Below, piece by piece: positions 19,032 to 25,973 of a stretch of 64,000 bases of DNA. Made by a program: the position numbers and the translations under genes. The notes beneath the pieces were generated by a model that was not told the DNA's origin, searched no databases, and saw nothing but the letters and a program-made list of their open reading frames with translations. Position 1 is the first letter of the stretch, and each line of letters begins with the position of its first letter. The DNA comes from Paenarthrobacter nitroguajacolicus (GTDB lineage Bacteria; Actinomycetota; Actinomycetes; Actinomycetales; Micrococcaceae): NCBI RefSeq assembly GCF_007786235.1, contig NZ_VNFK01000012.1, forward strand, positions 62,001-126,000, given 5' to 3'.

Positions 19032-19724
19032 GTGTCACCCACGCCTGATTCCGCCACGGAACGCACCACCACCGTGGTCATCGGAGCCGGCCTGTCCGGC
19101 CTGGCAGTTGCCAGTGAGCTCAGCCGCTATGGCGTGGGCTCGATCGTTGTGGACGGCTTCGGCGCCATATCAGCCGCAGGCCCTTCAGTCCACACCGGAA
19201 TGCTTCAACGATGCGACGTCGCCGATCCCGCAGCAATGAAAGAACGCACTGAGATCCTCCGTCACCTGCGGAACTATGCCGCAAGCCATCATCTGGACGT
19301 CCGCAACACCACCCGTGCCGTCCGCCTTGATTTCCTGGGCTCTGATCCCTCTCAGCAGCTGGGATTCGGAATGGCCGCGAGCATGACCACAGCCGGGCTC
19401 CGGACCGGCCTCCATGTGTCCGGCCCACTCGAATCCATGCCGCGCCAGTGGGCTGTCCACACAGCCAACGGCGTTCTCCTGGCCGACCACATCGTGGTGA
19501 CCCGCTGTGCCCAGAGCCAGCTGCGCCGAATGCTGGCAGAACTGGGAATCTCCATCGGCCAGAACCTCGTAGCCGCCATGCGTGCCGTCGGAATGCACCT
19601 TGTGGGCGTTGGGGAACTCATCACGCCCACCCCCAAGGAAGTGCTTCGACAGGCCAAGGCCGTGGGCCAGGCGATCTCAGCCAAGGTGGCCCTGCCGGCA
19701 GGACCCGGCATCGCCACCGTTTAG
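19032..19724 (+). CDS. Short FAD/NAD-binding Rossmann protein
   Basis: 230 residues from a GTG with an excellent AAGGAGG nine bases upstream. The N-terminus is a dinucleotide-binding fold (TTVVIGAGLSGLAVASELSRYG, residues about 13-34), with the acidic residue after strand 2 in VVDG. The middle resembles the FAD-domain edge of flavin monooxygenases (LHVSGPLESMPRQWAVHTANGVLLADHIVVTRC). It is about half the length of such enzymes and lacks an NADPH-binding second Rossmann motif, so it is either a truncated or a specialised member. Enzyme activity is doubtful. Confidence 0.65.
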   Translation: MSPTPDSATERTTTVVIGAGLSGLAVASELSRYGVGSIVVDGFGAISAAGPSVHTGMLQRCDVADPAAMKERTEILRHLRNYAASHHLDVRNTTRAVRLDFLGSDPSQQLGFGMAASMTTAGLRTGLHVSGPLESMPRQWAVHTANGVLLADHIVVTRCAQSQLRRMLAELGISIGQNLVAAMRAVGMHLVGVGELITPTPKEVLRQAKAVGQAISAKVALPAGPGIATV

Positions 19725-19839
19725 GAAGTCCACGTCCCGGGAACCTCACGCCGCAAACCCCGGCACGCCACCCAACAAAGACGCGCCGAACCGCCGTCGT
19801 GCCCTAAGGCTGGAACTTTAACGCACAGAACTTAACGCC

Positions 19840-19890
19840 AAAGGCCGGTACCTACGAAGAAAAGAATCTTCGAAGGCACCGGCCTTTGTT
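19840..19890. terminator. Bidirectional terminator
   Basis: AAAGGCCGGT pairs with ACCGGCCTTT, and inside it CGAAGA pairs with TCTTCG around an AAAGAA loop. A-rich and T-rich flanks lie on either side. It sits between the convergent FAD-protein gene and the NlpC/P60-like gene and can serve both. Confidence 0.8.
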
Positions 19891-19902
19891 GGTGCGTGAG
19901 GC

Positions 19903-20682
19903 TTATGCGCCTGCGCGTACGTAGGTCAGGGGACCCGTTGCGGTCAACCAGCTGATCGGGTGGATGCCCGTCTGGTTGCCGTTGATGCCACCACTGATGG
20001 CCTGGCCGTTGCCGATGAAGATTGCAACGTGGCCGGACTGGACGATCATGTCACCGGGCTGGGGGTCGCTGACAACCTTGCCGTAGTTCATGAACTGCAT
20101 GGGGCCGAGGTCACCAACGGGGATGCCTGCGGAGCCGAGGGCCTTTTCCACCATGGCGGTGCAGTCCTGCATGATGCCGATCTGGGCGTAAGCCGAGGCA
20201 ACCATGGCTGCGTTGACGCCACCGACGGCGGGAGCAGCTGCAGGAGCAGCGGCGGCCGGTGCGGCGGGAGCAGCAGCGGCAGCCTTGGCAGGGGCTGCTG
20301 CAGCGGCGGTGGTTACTGCTGCCTTCTTGGCAACGGGAGCCGGAGCAACCGGAGCCGGCTTTTCGATGACCGGTGCTGCAACCGAAGCAACAGCAGGGCG
20401 CTCGAAGTTGACGGTAGCCGTCGACAGGGCGGTAACAACCTGGGTGGGAGCCTCGGATGCGGTCTCGGCGACCGTGGCCGGGCTGGAATCCCGCTGTACC
20501 GGAGCCTCGGCTGCGTGGGCAGCAATGGAGCCGGTCAGAACGAGACCCGAAGCTGCTGCGATAACAGCTGCCTGGCGACCAGCGCCGGAAGCGTTGCTGG
20601 CAACTGCCTTAGAGATGGAGATGAACGGATTAGGACGTACGCTGTCCGCCTTACGACGGCCGCGAAGAATGCGTGAAGACAT
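19903..20682 (-). CDS. Secreted NlpC/P60-like peptidoglycan hydrolase
   Basis: 259 residues with a long signal sequence (cleavage near AAHAAEA, residue 58), a Pro/Ala/Val-rich linker to about residue 150, and a C-terminal C40-peptidase-like domain. The expected catalytic Cys is in MQDCTAMVEKAL (near residue 172) and the His in GHVAIFIGNGQAI (near 217). The usual Ser-Gly after the Cys is Thr-Ala here, so the domain is divergent. It probably trims cell-wall peptides and would be exported. A c-di-AMP riboswitch immediately precedes it, as for many actinobacterial resuscitation or wall hydrolases. Confidence 0.82.
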   Translation of the reverse strand: MSSRILRGRRKADSVRPNPFISISKAVASNASGAGRQAAVIAAASGLVLTGSIAAHAAEAPVQRDSSPATVAETASEAPTQVVTALSTATVNFERPAVASVAAPVIEKPAPVAPAPVAKKAAVTTAAAAAPAKAAAAAPAAPAAAAPAAAPAVGGVNAAMVASAYAQIGIMQDCTAMVEKALGSAGIPVGDLGPMQFMNYGKVVSDPQPGDMIVQSGHVAIFIGNGQAISGGINGNQTGIHPISWLTATGPLTYVRAGA

Positions 20683-20699
20683 GAAAGAGCCTCTCCCGA

Positions 20700-20835
20700 T
20701 GCCTGCGAGGTTAGCTGTCGGATTCGGATGGGAGTCACCCGGTCACTATCCCCCGCTGTTCAGCGGAAGCATCGTGACTTCACCCCAAGGCACGCTCGAA
20801 AGCGACCTAAAATGGGTTCCCCGTCTCTGCCGTAA
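20700..20835 (-). promoter_or_regulatory. c-di-AMP riboswitch (ydaO/yuaA type)
   Basis: Reading the minus strand, GGGGAACCCA (20813-20822) is followed by TTGGGGTGAA (near 20780-20789). The highly conserved 3' element CGAATCCGACAGCTAACCTC then ends at 20707. These are hallmark segments of the ydaO/yuaA aptamer, which senses cyclic di-AMP and controls osmotic and cell-wall genes. The ribosome site of the NlpC/P60-like gene lies directly after the aptamer, so translation or transcription into that gene should respond to c-di-AMP. The remaining 190 bases to 21028 show no gene. Confidence 0.9.
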
Positions 20836-21028
20836 GGTTTGTCTGCGAACGGATTCCGGACTGCGGCAGAGCTAGGCAATCAGGCCGGAAGTGCCCGCTA
20901 CGTGGAACAGGCACAGGTACCACCGTACGCGAAGATCACCCGGAAGTCACATTTAAGTAACGAGAACTACCCTTTTGGCGTGTCGTGGTGACCGTTTCGA
21001 GATCTTCGCAGGTACGTAGAAAACCCCG

Positions 21029-21661
21029 TTATTCCGCGGGAGTTTGGCCGTCCGAGTCGTTTGAGGCCGCCAGTTTCTTCCGCGCGGTAACGGCCAGGTA
21101 AATAACGAGTCCGATAGCCACCACCGCCAGTCCTACGATGCTCCAGGGGAAGGGCTGCGATGCGTCCGCCGCCGGCTCGCTGGTACCCGTTCCCGGCGCC
21201 GCCGTTCCCGCCGAAGGTACCGAAGCTGAAGGAGCCGAAGCTGACGGTGAGGCAACCGCAGTGCCGCCTGTCGTCGTCGTGCTCCCTGCGGTGGCCGTGA
21301 AGGTAAACGTGCCCTCAATAGGGTGGGAATCGGAGCTGACCACGCGCCAAACCACTGTGTATTCGCCTGCCGGCGCGCCGTCGCGCAGCTTCTGAACTGC
21401 CTGGTTATCGATGATTTCGACGGGTCCATCCGCCCAGTTTTCGCCGCCCGCGGTGACAGTGACGCCCGAACCGATCGCCAACGGGCGGTTGTTGAAAGTA
21501 ATGGAGACCGACGCCGGAACTTCCGCCACGTTGGCACCGTTCGCCGGCGCCGTGGACTCGGCGACATCATGCGCGGACGCTGGAGCCGCAGAAAACAGCA
21601 GGGCGGACGCGAAGGCAAGAGCAGCGACGACGGCGGCCAGAAGCGGGCGGATGGTGCGCAT
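21029..21661 (-). CDS. Copper-resistance CopC-domain membrane-anchored protein
   Basis: 210 residues from the ATG at 21661 (AGGAG upstream); the same frame stays open far upstream but that is antisense to the permease. After a signal peptide ending APASAHD, the CopC/YcnJ-type domain (residues 30-125) begins with the conserved His exposed by cleavage (HDVAESTAPANGANV) and ends with WRVVSSDSHPIEGTFTFTA. A Ser/Ala/Pro-rich linker and a C-terminal membrane segment (WSIVGLAVVAIGLVIYLAV) follow. The N-terminal His and the DSH His are typical Cu(II) ligands. No copD is adjacent. Confidence 0.88.
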   Translation of the reverse strand: MRTIRPLLAAVVAALAFASALLFSAAPASAHDVAESTAPANGANVAEVPASVSITFNNRPLAIGSGVTVTAGGENWADGPVEIIDNQAVQKLRDGAPAGEYTVVWRVVSSDSHPIEGTFTFTATAGSTTTTGGTAVASPSASAPSASVPSAGTAAPGTGTSEPAADASQPFPWSIVGLAVVAIGLVIYLAVTARKKLAASNDSDGQTPAE

Positions 21662-21775
21662 GGGGCGGTTTCTCCTAGTGTTGGCTTCCTTACAGACTAG
21701 GCGAATGGTCCGGTGCGCCCATATCCGACCGCATAGGATTTGAGAGCACACTCCCCTCGATCCCCGGAGTCCTTC

Positions 21776-23218
21776 ATGCTTAAACAAGGTTCTGCAGTCG
21801 ACCGCTACTTCAAGATCTCCGAGCGCGGCTCCACCTATTCGCGGGAAATCCGTGGCGGTTTCGCAACCTTCTTCGCCATGAGCTACATCGTGGTGTTGAA
21901 CCCACTGATCCTCTCCGGAGCCGACTCGAGTGGAGCATCGCTCGGCTTCACCGCTGTCGCCGCCACCACTGCGTTCGTGGCGGGCATCCTGACCATCCTC
22001 ATGGGCGCGTGGGCCAAGCACCCGTTCGCCGTGGCAACGGGCCTGGGCGTCAACGCGTTCGTGGCCGTCACCGTTGCCTCGCACCCGGGGCTGACGTGGC
22101 CAGACATGATGGGGCTCGTGGTCCTCTCCGGCGTCACGATGCTCATCCTGGTCCTCACGGGCTTCCGTACCGCCGTATTCAAGGCAGTACCGGAGGCCCT
22201 CAAGACCGCGATCGTGGTGGGCATCGGCCTGTTCATCGCCCTGATCGGCCTGGTCAATGCCGGATTCGTCCGCCGCATCCCGGACGCCGCAGGCACCACA
22301 GTTCCGCTGGGACTTGGCGTGGACGGCAAGCTGATGGGCTGGCCCACCCTGGTGTTCGCGGTGGGCCTGATCCTGACCATCGCCTTGGTGGTCCGCAAGG
22401 TCCGTGGCGCCATCCTGATCGGCATCGTGGTCTCCACCGCCCTGGCTGCGATCCTCGAATTCACGCTCCACATCGGCCCCAGCTTTGATGGCAAGAACGT
22501 CAACCCCCGCGGCTGGTCGCTCGTGGCCCCCACGCTTTCCGAGTGGGGCGCCCCTGACCTGTCCCTGATCGGCAAGGCCAACCCCTTCGGCGCGTTCGAA
22601 CACCTCGGCTTTATCGCTGCCGCCTTGCTGGCCTTCGTGATCCTCCTCAGCATCTTCTTCGACGCCATGGGCACCATGGTGGGCCTGGCCAACGAGGCCG
22701 GAACCGTGGACAAGGACGGCAACATCCCCAACGTGGACCGGGTCCTCCAGGTGGATGCCCTCGGTGCAATCGTGGGTGGCGGCGCTTCGGTTTCCTCCAA
22801 CCAGATCTTCGTTGAATCCGGCGCGGGGATCGGCGAAGGCGCCCGTACGGGCCTCGCCTCGATCGTCACCGGCGTACTCTTCCTCATCGCCATGTTCTTC
22901 ACACCGCTGATCAACCTGGTTCCGTTCGAAGCCGTCGCACCCGCTCTGGTTGTTGTGGGCTTCATGATGGTCTCCCAAGTGGGCAAGATCGACTGGCAGG
23001 ACTGGGGAGTCGGCATCCCGGCGTTCCTGACCATCGCCCTCATGCCGTTCACCTACTCCATCGCCAACGGCCTCGGCGCGGGATTCATCTCCTACGTCCT
23101 GATCCGCACGTTCCAAGGCCGAGCCCGCGAAGTCCACCCCTTGATGTGGGCTGTGGCCGCTGCGTTCCTGCTCTTCTTCGGCATCGGAACCGTTGAGGAA
23201 CTCCTGGGCGTCAAGTAG
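21776..23218 (+). CDS. NCS2-family purine (adenine/guanine/hypoxanthine) permease
   Basis: 480 residues, 12-14 predicted membrane segments. It starts at an ATG with CGGAG six bases upstream. It belongs to the AzgA branch of NCS2, with the conserved ATGLGVNAFVA near residue 90 and SIFFDAMGTMVGLANEAG in the core substrate region, and VSSNQIFVESGAGIGEGARTGL. It imports purine bases by proton symport. A strong hairpin terminator follows at 23241-23279. Confidence 0.92.
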   Translation: MLKQGSAVDRYFKISERGSTYSREIRGGFATFFAMSYIVVLNPLILSGADSSGASLGFTAVAATTAFVAGILTILMGAWAKHPFAVATGLGVNAFVAVTVASHPGLTWPDMMGLVVLSGVTMLILVLTGFRTAVFKAVPEALKTAIVVGIGLFIALIGLVNAGFVRRIPDAAGTTVPLGLGVDGKLMGWPTLVFAVGLILTIALVVRKVRGAILIGIVVSTALAAILEFTLHIGPSFDGKNVNPRGWSLVAPTLSEWGAPDLSLIGKANPFGAFEHLGFIAAALLAFVILLSIFFDAMGTMVGLANEAGTVDKDGNIPNVDRVLQVDALGAIVGGGASVSSNQIFVESGAGIGEGARTGLASIVTGVLFLIAMFFTPLINLVPFEAVAPALVVVGFMMVSQVGKIDWQDWGVGIPAFLTIALMPFTYSIANGLGAGFISYVLIRTFQGRAREVHPLMWAVAAAFLLFFGIGTVEELLGVK

Positions 23219-23240
23219 GCATTCCGGTATTTCAGACACC

Positions 23241-23279
23241 CCGGACCCGGAACTGCTGGTATTGGCAGTCCGGGTCCGG
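23241..23279 (+). terminator. Terminator after the purine permease
   Basis: CCGGACCCGGAACTGC pairs with GCAGTCCGGGTCCGG, with a one-base bulge and an 8-base loop. It is followed by TCTGCTT. It separates the permease from hutG. Confidence 0.75.
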
Positions 23280-23291
23280 TCTGCTTAAAGC

Positions 23292-24239
23292 ATGGAAACA
23301 CGCGCCGTAACCGTAGACGTCAGCCCTACCCCGTGGACCGGCCGCTTTGACGGCGACGGCGCCGAGCACCGCCGTTGGTGGCAGGCCATCACCCCGCACA
23401 CGGCCGAAGCAGCCGCGGTTGCCTCGCGTCCCGCCGTCATACTTGGTTTTTGCAGCGATGCCGGGGTGCTCCGCAACAAGGGCCGCGTGGGGGCGGCCAA
23501 GGCCCCGGCCGCCATCCGTTCGGCGCTGGGTCCGCTGGCCTACCACCTTGACCGTGACGTGTTCGACGCCGGCGATGTGGTTGTGGAGGACGACTCACTG
23601 GAAGCGGGCCAAGAGCGTGCCGGGCAGGCCATTTCGGGACTGCTCGACGCCGGAAACCTCACCGTGGTGCTGGGCGGCGGCCACGAGACCGCCTTTGCCA
23701 GCTACCTTGGCGTAGCCGGTTCTGACGCCGTCCGCGGCAAGCGGCTGGGCGTGCTGAACCTGGACGCACACTTTGACCTCCGTGATGAGCCGACGCCAAG
23801 TTCCGGCACGCCGTTCCTGCAGATGGCCCACGCGGAAGCTGCCGCCGGACGCGAACTGCAGTACGCCGTCGTCGGCATTTCTGAACCCAACAACACGCGG
23901 ACCCTCTTCGACACCGCGGACCGGCTGGGCGTGAAATACCTTCTTGATGAGTCGTGCTCGCCGGAGGCCGTGGAGGTTTTTGTTGCCGACTTCCTGGCTG
24001 GCGTGGACGTCCTGTACCTGACGATTGACCTTGACGTGATGCCTGCCTCGGTAGCTCCCGGGGTGAGTGCGCCTGCGGCGTATGGCGTTCCCCTTCCGGT
24101 GATCAGCGCGATCTGCCGCCAGGTGGCCGCGAGCGGGAAACTCCTCCATCTGGACGTCGCCGAGCTGAACCCGGAGTTCGATATCGATGCACGAACCGCG
24201 AAGGTGGCTGCCCGGTTGGTGAACACGCTGCTGGCGTAG
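23292..24239 (+). CDS. hutG: Formimidoylglutamase
   Basis: 315 residues of the ureohydrolase (arginase/agmatinase) superfamily. The Mn(II)-binding motifs are all present: GGGHE near residue 125, NLDAHFDLR near 157 and TIDLDVMPASVAPGVSAPA near 247. This enzyme hydrolyses N-formimidoyl-L-glutamate to glutamate and formamide, the last step of one route of histidine breakdown. The presence of hutU and hutH 2-5 kb away supports HutG over agmatinase. It has its own promoter region after the permease terminator and no clear ribosome site. Confidence 0.88.
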   Translation: METRAVTVDVSPTPWTGRFDGDGAEHRRWWQAITPHTAEAAAVASRPAVILGFCSDAGVLRNKGRVGAAKAPAAIRSALGPLAYHLDRDVFDAGDVVVEDDSLEAGQERAGQAISGLLDAGNLTVVLGGGHETAFASYLGVAGSDAVRGKRLGVLNLDAHFDLRDEPTPSSGTPFLQMAHAEAAAGRELQYAVVGISEPNNTRTLFDTADRLGVKYLLDESCSPEAVEVFVADFLAGVDVLYLTIDLDVMPASVAPGVSAPAAYGVPLPVISAICRQVAASGKLLHLDVAELNPEFDIDARTAKVAARLVNTLLA

Positions 24240-24297
24240 CCATCCCCGGGGCCTTTTCGCGGCCGCCATCCTCCGTTTAGCCTGTGGGGAGGGAAGG

Positions 24298-24762
24298 ATG
24301 GCGATGCGCGCAGCTCCTGTGCAGGACAAGTGGGCCTGGGTGGCCGGGCCGGCCGCCGTTGCCCTTGGGCTCACGGCGCACATGATCGCGGGCGGCAGTG
24401 CTCCCGCCATCCCCGTTCTCCTGGCCTTCGCGGCGCTGAGCGGCTTGGCCGCGCAACTGATCGCACGTTGGGTGCACGGGCCCTTGCTGCTCCTACTCTT
24501 TGCCGGGCTGGCGCAACAACTGCTGCACTTCGGACTGGACGCCTTCGGCGGCTTCTTCCCGGGCAGCGGGCTGTTGGACCATCTTCATGGAGGGCAGGTC
24601 CTGGCGGACGTGCCCGCCGGGACCGCACCAAGCGGCGGTTCGGTACACCTCATGCTGTACACGCACATGGCCGCAGCCATCCTCACACTGCTGGTCGCCG
24701 CGGGTGTTTCGAAGCTGGCCCGACGCGCGTCACTGACGGCAACCAAAAGCAACATCGCGTAG
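24298..24762 (+). CDS. Small integral membrane protein
   Basis: 154 residues with four predicted membrane segments: AGPAAVALGLTAHMIAGG, AIPVLLAFAALSGLAAQL, GPLLLLLFAGLAQQLLHF and a C-terminal MAAAILTLLVAAGVSKLA. The His residues in HMIA, LLHFGLD and LYTHMA lie at membrane edges, suggesting a possible metal or haem contact. The ribosome site GGAGGGAAGG precedes the ATG. No family recognised with confidence. Confidence 0.6.
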   Translation: MAMRAAPVQDKWAWVAGPAAVALGLTAHMIAGGSAPAIPVLLAFAALSGLAAQLIARWVHGPLLLLLFAGLAQQLLHFGLDAFGGFFPGSGLLDHLHGGQVLADVPAGTAPSGGSVHLMLYTHMAAAILTLLVAAGVSKLARRASLTATKSNIA

Positions 24763-24846
24763 CCCGGCGCAAGGCGGCGTAGCCCTGCGAAAGCCTGGGA
24801 AATGAACTTTGATCCGCCCCCGGCAAGGCGCCTAGTGTCGTTTCCA

Positions 24847-24917
24847 CGTGGTGTACCCGAGAGGCCAGGGAGCTGCCTGCAAAGCAGCGCACGCGGGTTC
24901 GAATCCCGCCACCACGT
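24847..24917 (+). tRNA. tRNA-Cys (GCA)
   Basis: 71 bases, no encoded CCA. Anticodon loop CTGCAAA gives GCA, between GCTGC and GCAGC. The T arm is GCGGGTTCGAATCCCGC. Acceptor CGTGGTG pairs fully with CACCACG, so the first pair is C1-G72. The discriminator is T (U73), the identity base for tRNA-Cys. Confidence 0.92.
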
Positions 24918-24933
24918 CTTGGGGCGCAACCCC

Positions 24934-24994
24934 CGCGAGTTGGCACTTAATGCCGATGTTCCGCTCAAACATTGGTATTAAGTGCCAACTCGCG
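24934..24994. repeat. Intergenic inverted repeat, copy 1
   Basis: Two 27-base arms (24934-24960 and 24968-24994) surround a 7-base loop. They differ at two positions, both of which remain G-U pairs in a plus-strand RNA. The core of the left arm is GGCACTTAATGCCGATGTT. The same element recurs at 34690 and 37943. It follows tRNA-Cys by 16 bases. Confidence 0.85.
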
Positions 24995-25182
24995 TCGGGT
25001 ATGGCCTTCCGCACACACGTCGTGATCCCCTGCCGCAACTGGCCCCGTGAAACTGCACCGCCCCTTGGTCCGCGGATGAGACCCAGGTCACGAGCCTGCC
25101 AGTCATCTTACAAATATTCCGTTCACTCCGACTATGATTGATGGGTCGCCCTCGCATGCGGCATGTAATAGGAGGCCCCCAA

Positions 25183-25407
25183 ATGACCCCTGCAATGATT
25201 GCAGAACGCGAAATTCGCCTGTCTTTTTCCAAGGCAGACGAGATCCACGACGGACTCGACCGCGCTGTGGATGCCCTGATTGAGAACGCAGCAGCAGCAG
25301 ACGCTAACTGCGGCATTTTGGTGACCCGGCACGAGCCCGGCACCTACACCGTGGCTCTGGACGAATCCGTTCCCTTCGGTCAGACCCACGAAGTACTCGC
25401 TGCCTGA
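25183..25407 (+). CDS. Small conserved hypothetical protein
   Basis: 74 residues from the ATG at 25183, with AGGAGG seven bases upstream. It is soluble, acidic and alpha/beta in pattern (EIRLSFSKADEIHDGLDRAVDAL, then GILVTRHEPGTYTVALDESVPFG). No catalytic motif is visible. The fine ribosome site and the strong terminator downstream indicate a real, well expressed monocistronic gene. Function unknown. Confidence 0.7.
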   Translation: MTPAMIAEREIRLSFSKADEIHDGLDRAVDALIENAAAADANCGILVTRHEPGTYTVALDESVPFGQTHEVLAA

Positions 25408-25438
25408 TACCCCAACGTATTTCCTAGCAGCGACGCCA

Positions 25439-25504
25439 AAAACCGGGGCCCGTCCCCTTCCGCATCTACTACCCGCGGAAGGGGACGAGCCCCGGTTTCT
25501 GTTT
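25439..25504. terminator. Strong bidirectional terminator
   Basis: A stem of about 23 base pairs with one mismatch (AAACCGGGGC...TTCCGC with GCGGAA...GCCCCGGTTT) around an 11-base loop, followed by TCTGTTT. It lies between two convergent small genes and has A/T-rich tails on both sides. Confidence 0.85.
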
Positions 25505-25526
25505 AACCTGCGATTCAGTTCGGTTG

Positions 25527-25775
25527 CTACGCCCGGCGGAGAGTGACGCCGTCGGACTTCATGAACAGTTCCTTGCCCTCTTCGGTGACGCCCGGCCCCG
25601 AGTGCTCAAGCCACACCACGTTTCCGCTGCTGGAAATTTCCTCCACCAGGCCGGCGGCGATGACGTGGGCGTACTTGACCACTTCCACCCGCTCGCCAAC
25701 TTTCAGCGTCTTCCAATCGGAAACCGTAGCCGAGTGAGCGTTTCGCCTGGACAGGACTGCTCCGCGTGCCTTCAT
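25527..25775 (-). CDS. Small hypothetical protein, SH3-like pattern
   Basis: 82 residues from the ATG at 25775, with AAGGGG about ten bases upstream. It has a basic N-terminus and a run of short beta strands (TLKVGERVEVVKYAHVIAAG, LVEEISSSGNVVWLE), which resembles a small beta-barrel. No known family recognised. It is flanked by terminators on both sides, so it is its own transcription unit. Confidence 0.65.
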   Translation of the reverse strand: MKARGAVLSRRNAHSATVSDWKTLKVGERVEVVKYAHVIAAGLVEEISSSGNVVWLEHSGPGVTEEGKELFMKSDGVTLRRA

Positions 25776-25890
25776 TGAACTTCTACCCCTTTGTGGATGT
25801 TCTCTGTTGTGTATTGAGTTGTTGAACGGTTGACCGCCAAGCCCACGACACCGTTGTCGCGGACGTGACGTACACCATAAGTTCTACTAC

Positions 25891-25943
25891 ATTTGCCACG
25901 CCCCGGAGATTGCGTTGCGAACAAAGTCCGGGGCGTGACAAAT
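25891..25943 (-). terminator. Terminator downstream of hutH
   Basis: A 17-base arm (25891-25907) and its complement (25927-25943) with one mismatch, around a 19-base loop. Placed 30 bases after the hutH stop, it probably ends the hutUH transcript. Confidence 0.7.
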
Positions 25944-25973
25944 CTGCCCATCAAATGAGCGTTTTATTCGACG

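Larger units (their letters stand above)
24763..25182. other. 420-base region without a protein gene
   Basis: Contains tRNA-Cys (24847-24917) and the inverted repeat at 24934-24994, both listed separately. From about 25000 to 25182 I see only the likely promoter of the small downstream gene and its ribosome site (AGGAGG at about 25170). Confidence 0.6.

Noticed and set aside
21662..23239. An N-terminal extension of the CopC-domain protein to 736 residues
   Set aside because: The extra part is antisense to the NCS2 permease and is low-complexity (Glu/Asp/His/Gln-rich). The signal peptide and ribosome site place the start at 21661.
23292..24239. Agmatinase or arginase as the identity of the ureohydrolase
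   Set aside because: Metal motifs are shared, but the neighbouring hut genes and the N-terminal length fit formimidoylglutamase better.
24934..24994. Inverted repeat as a transposon end
   Set aside because: The two arms are separated by only 7 bases and no transposase or target duplication is visible.
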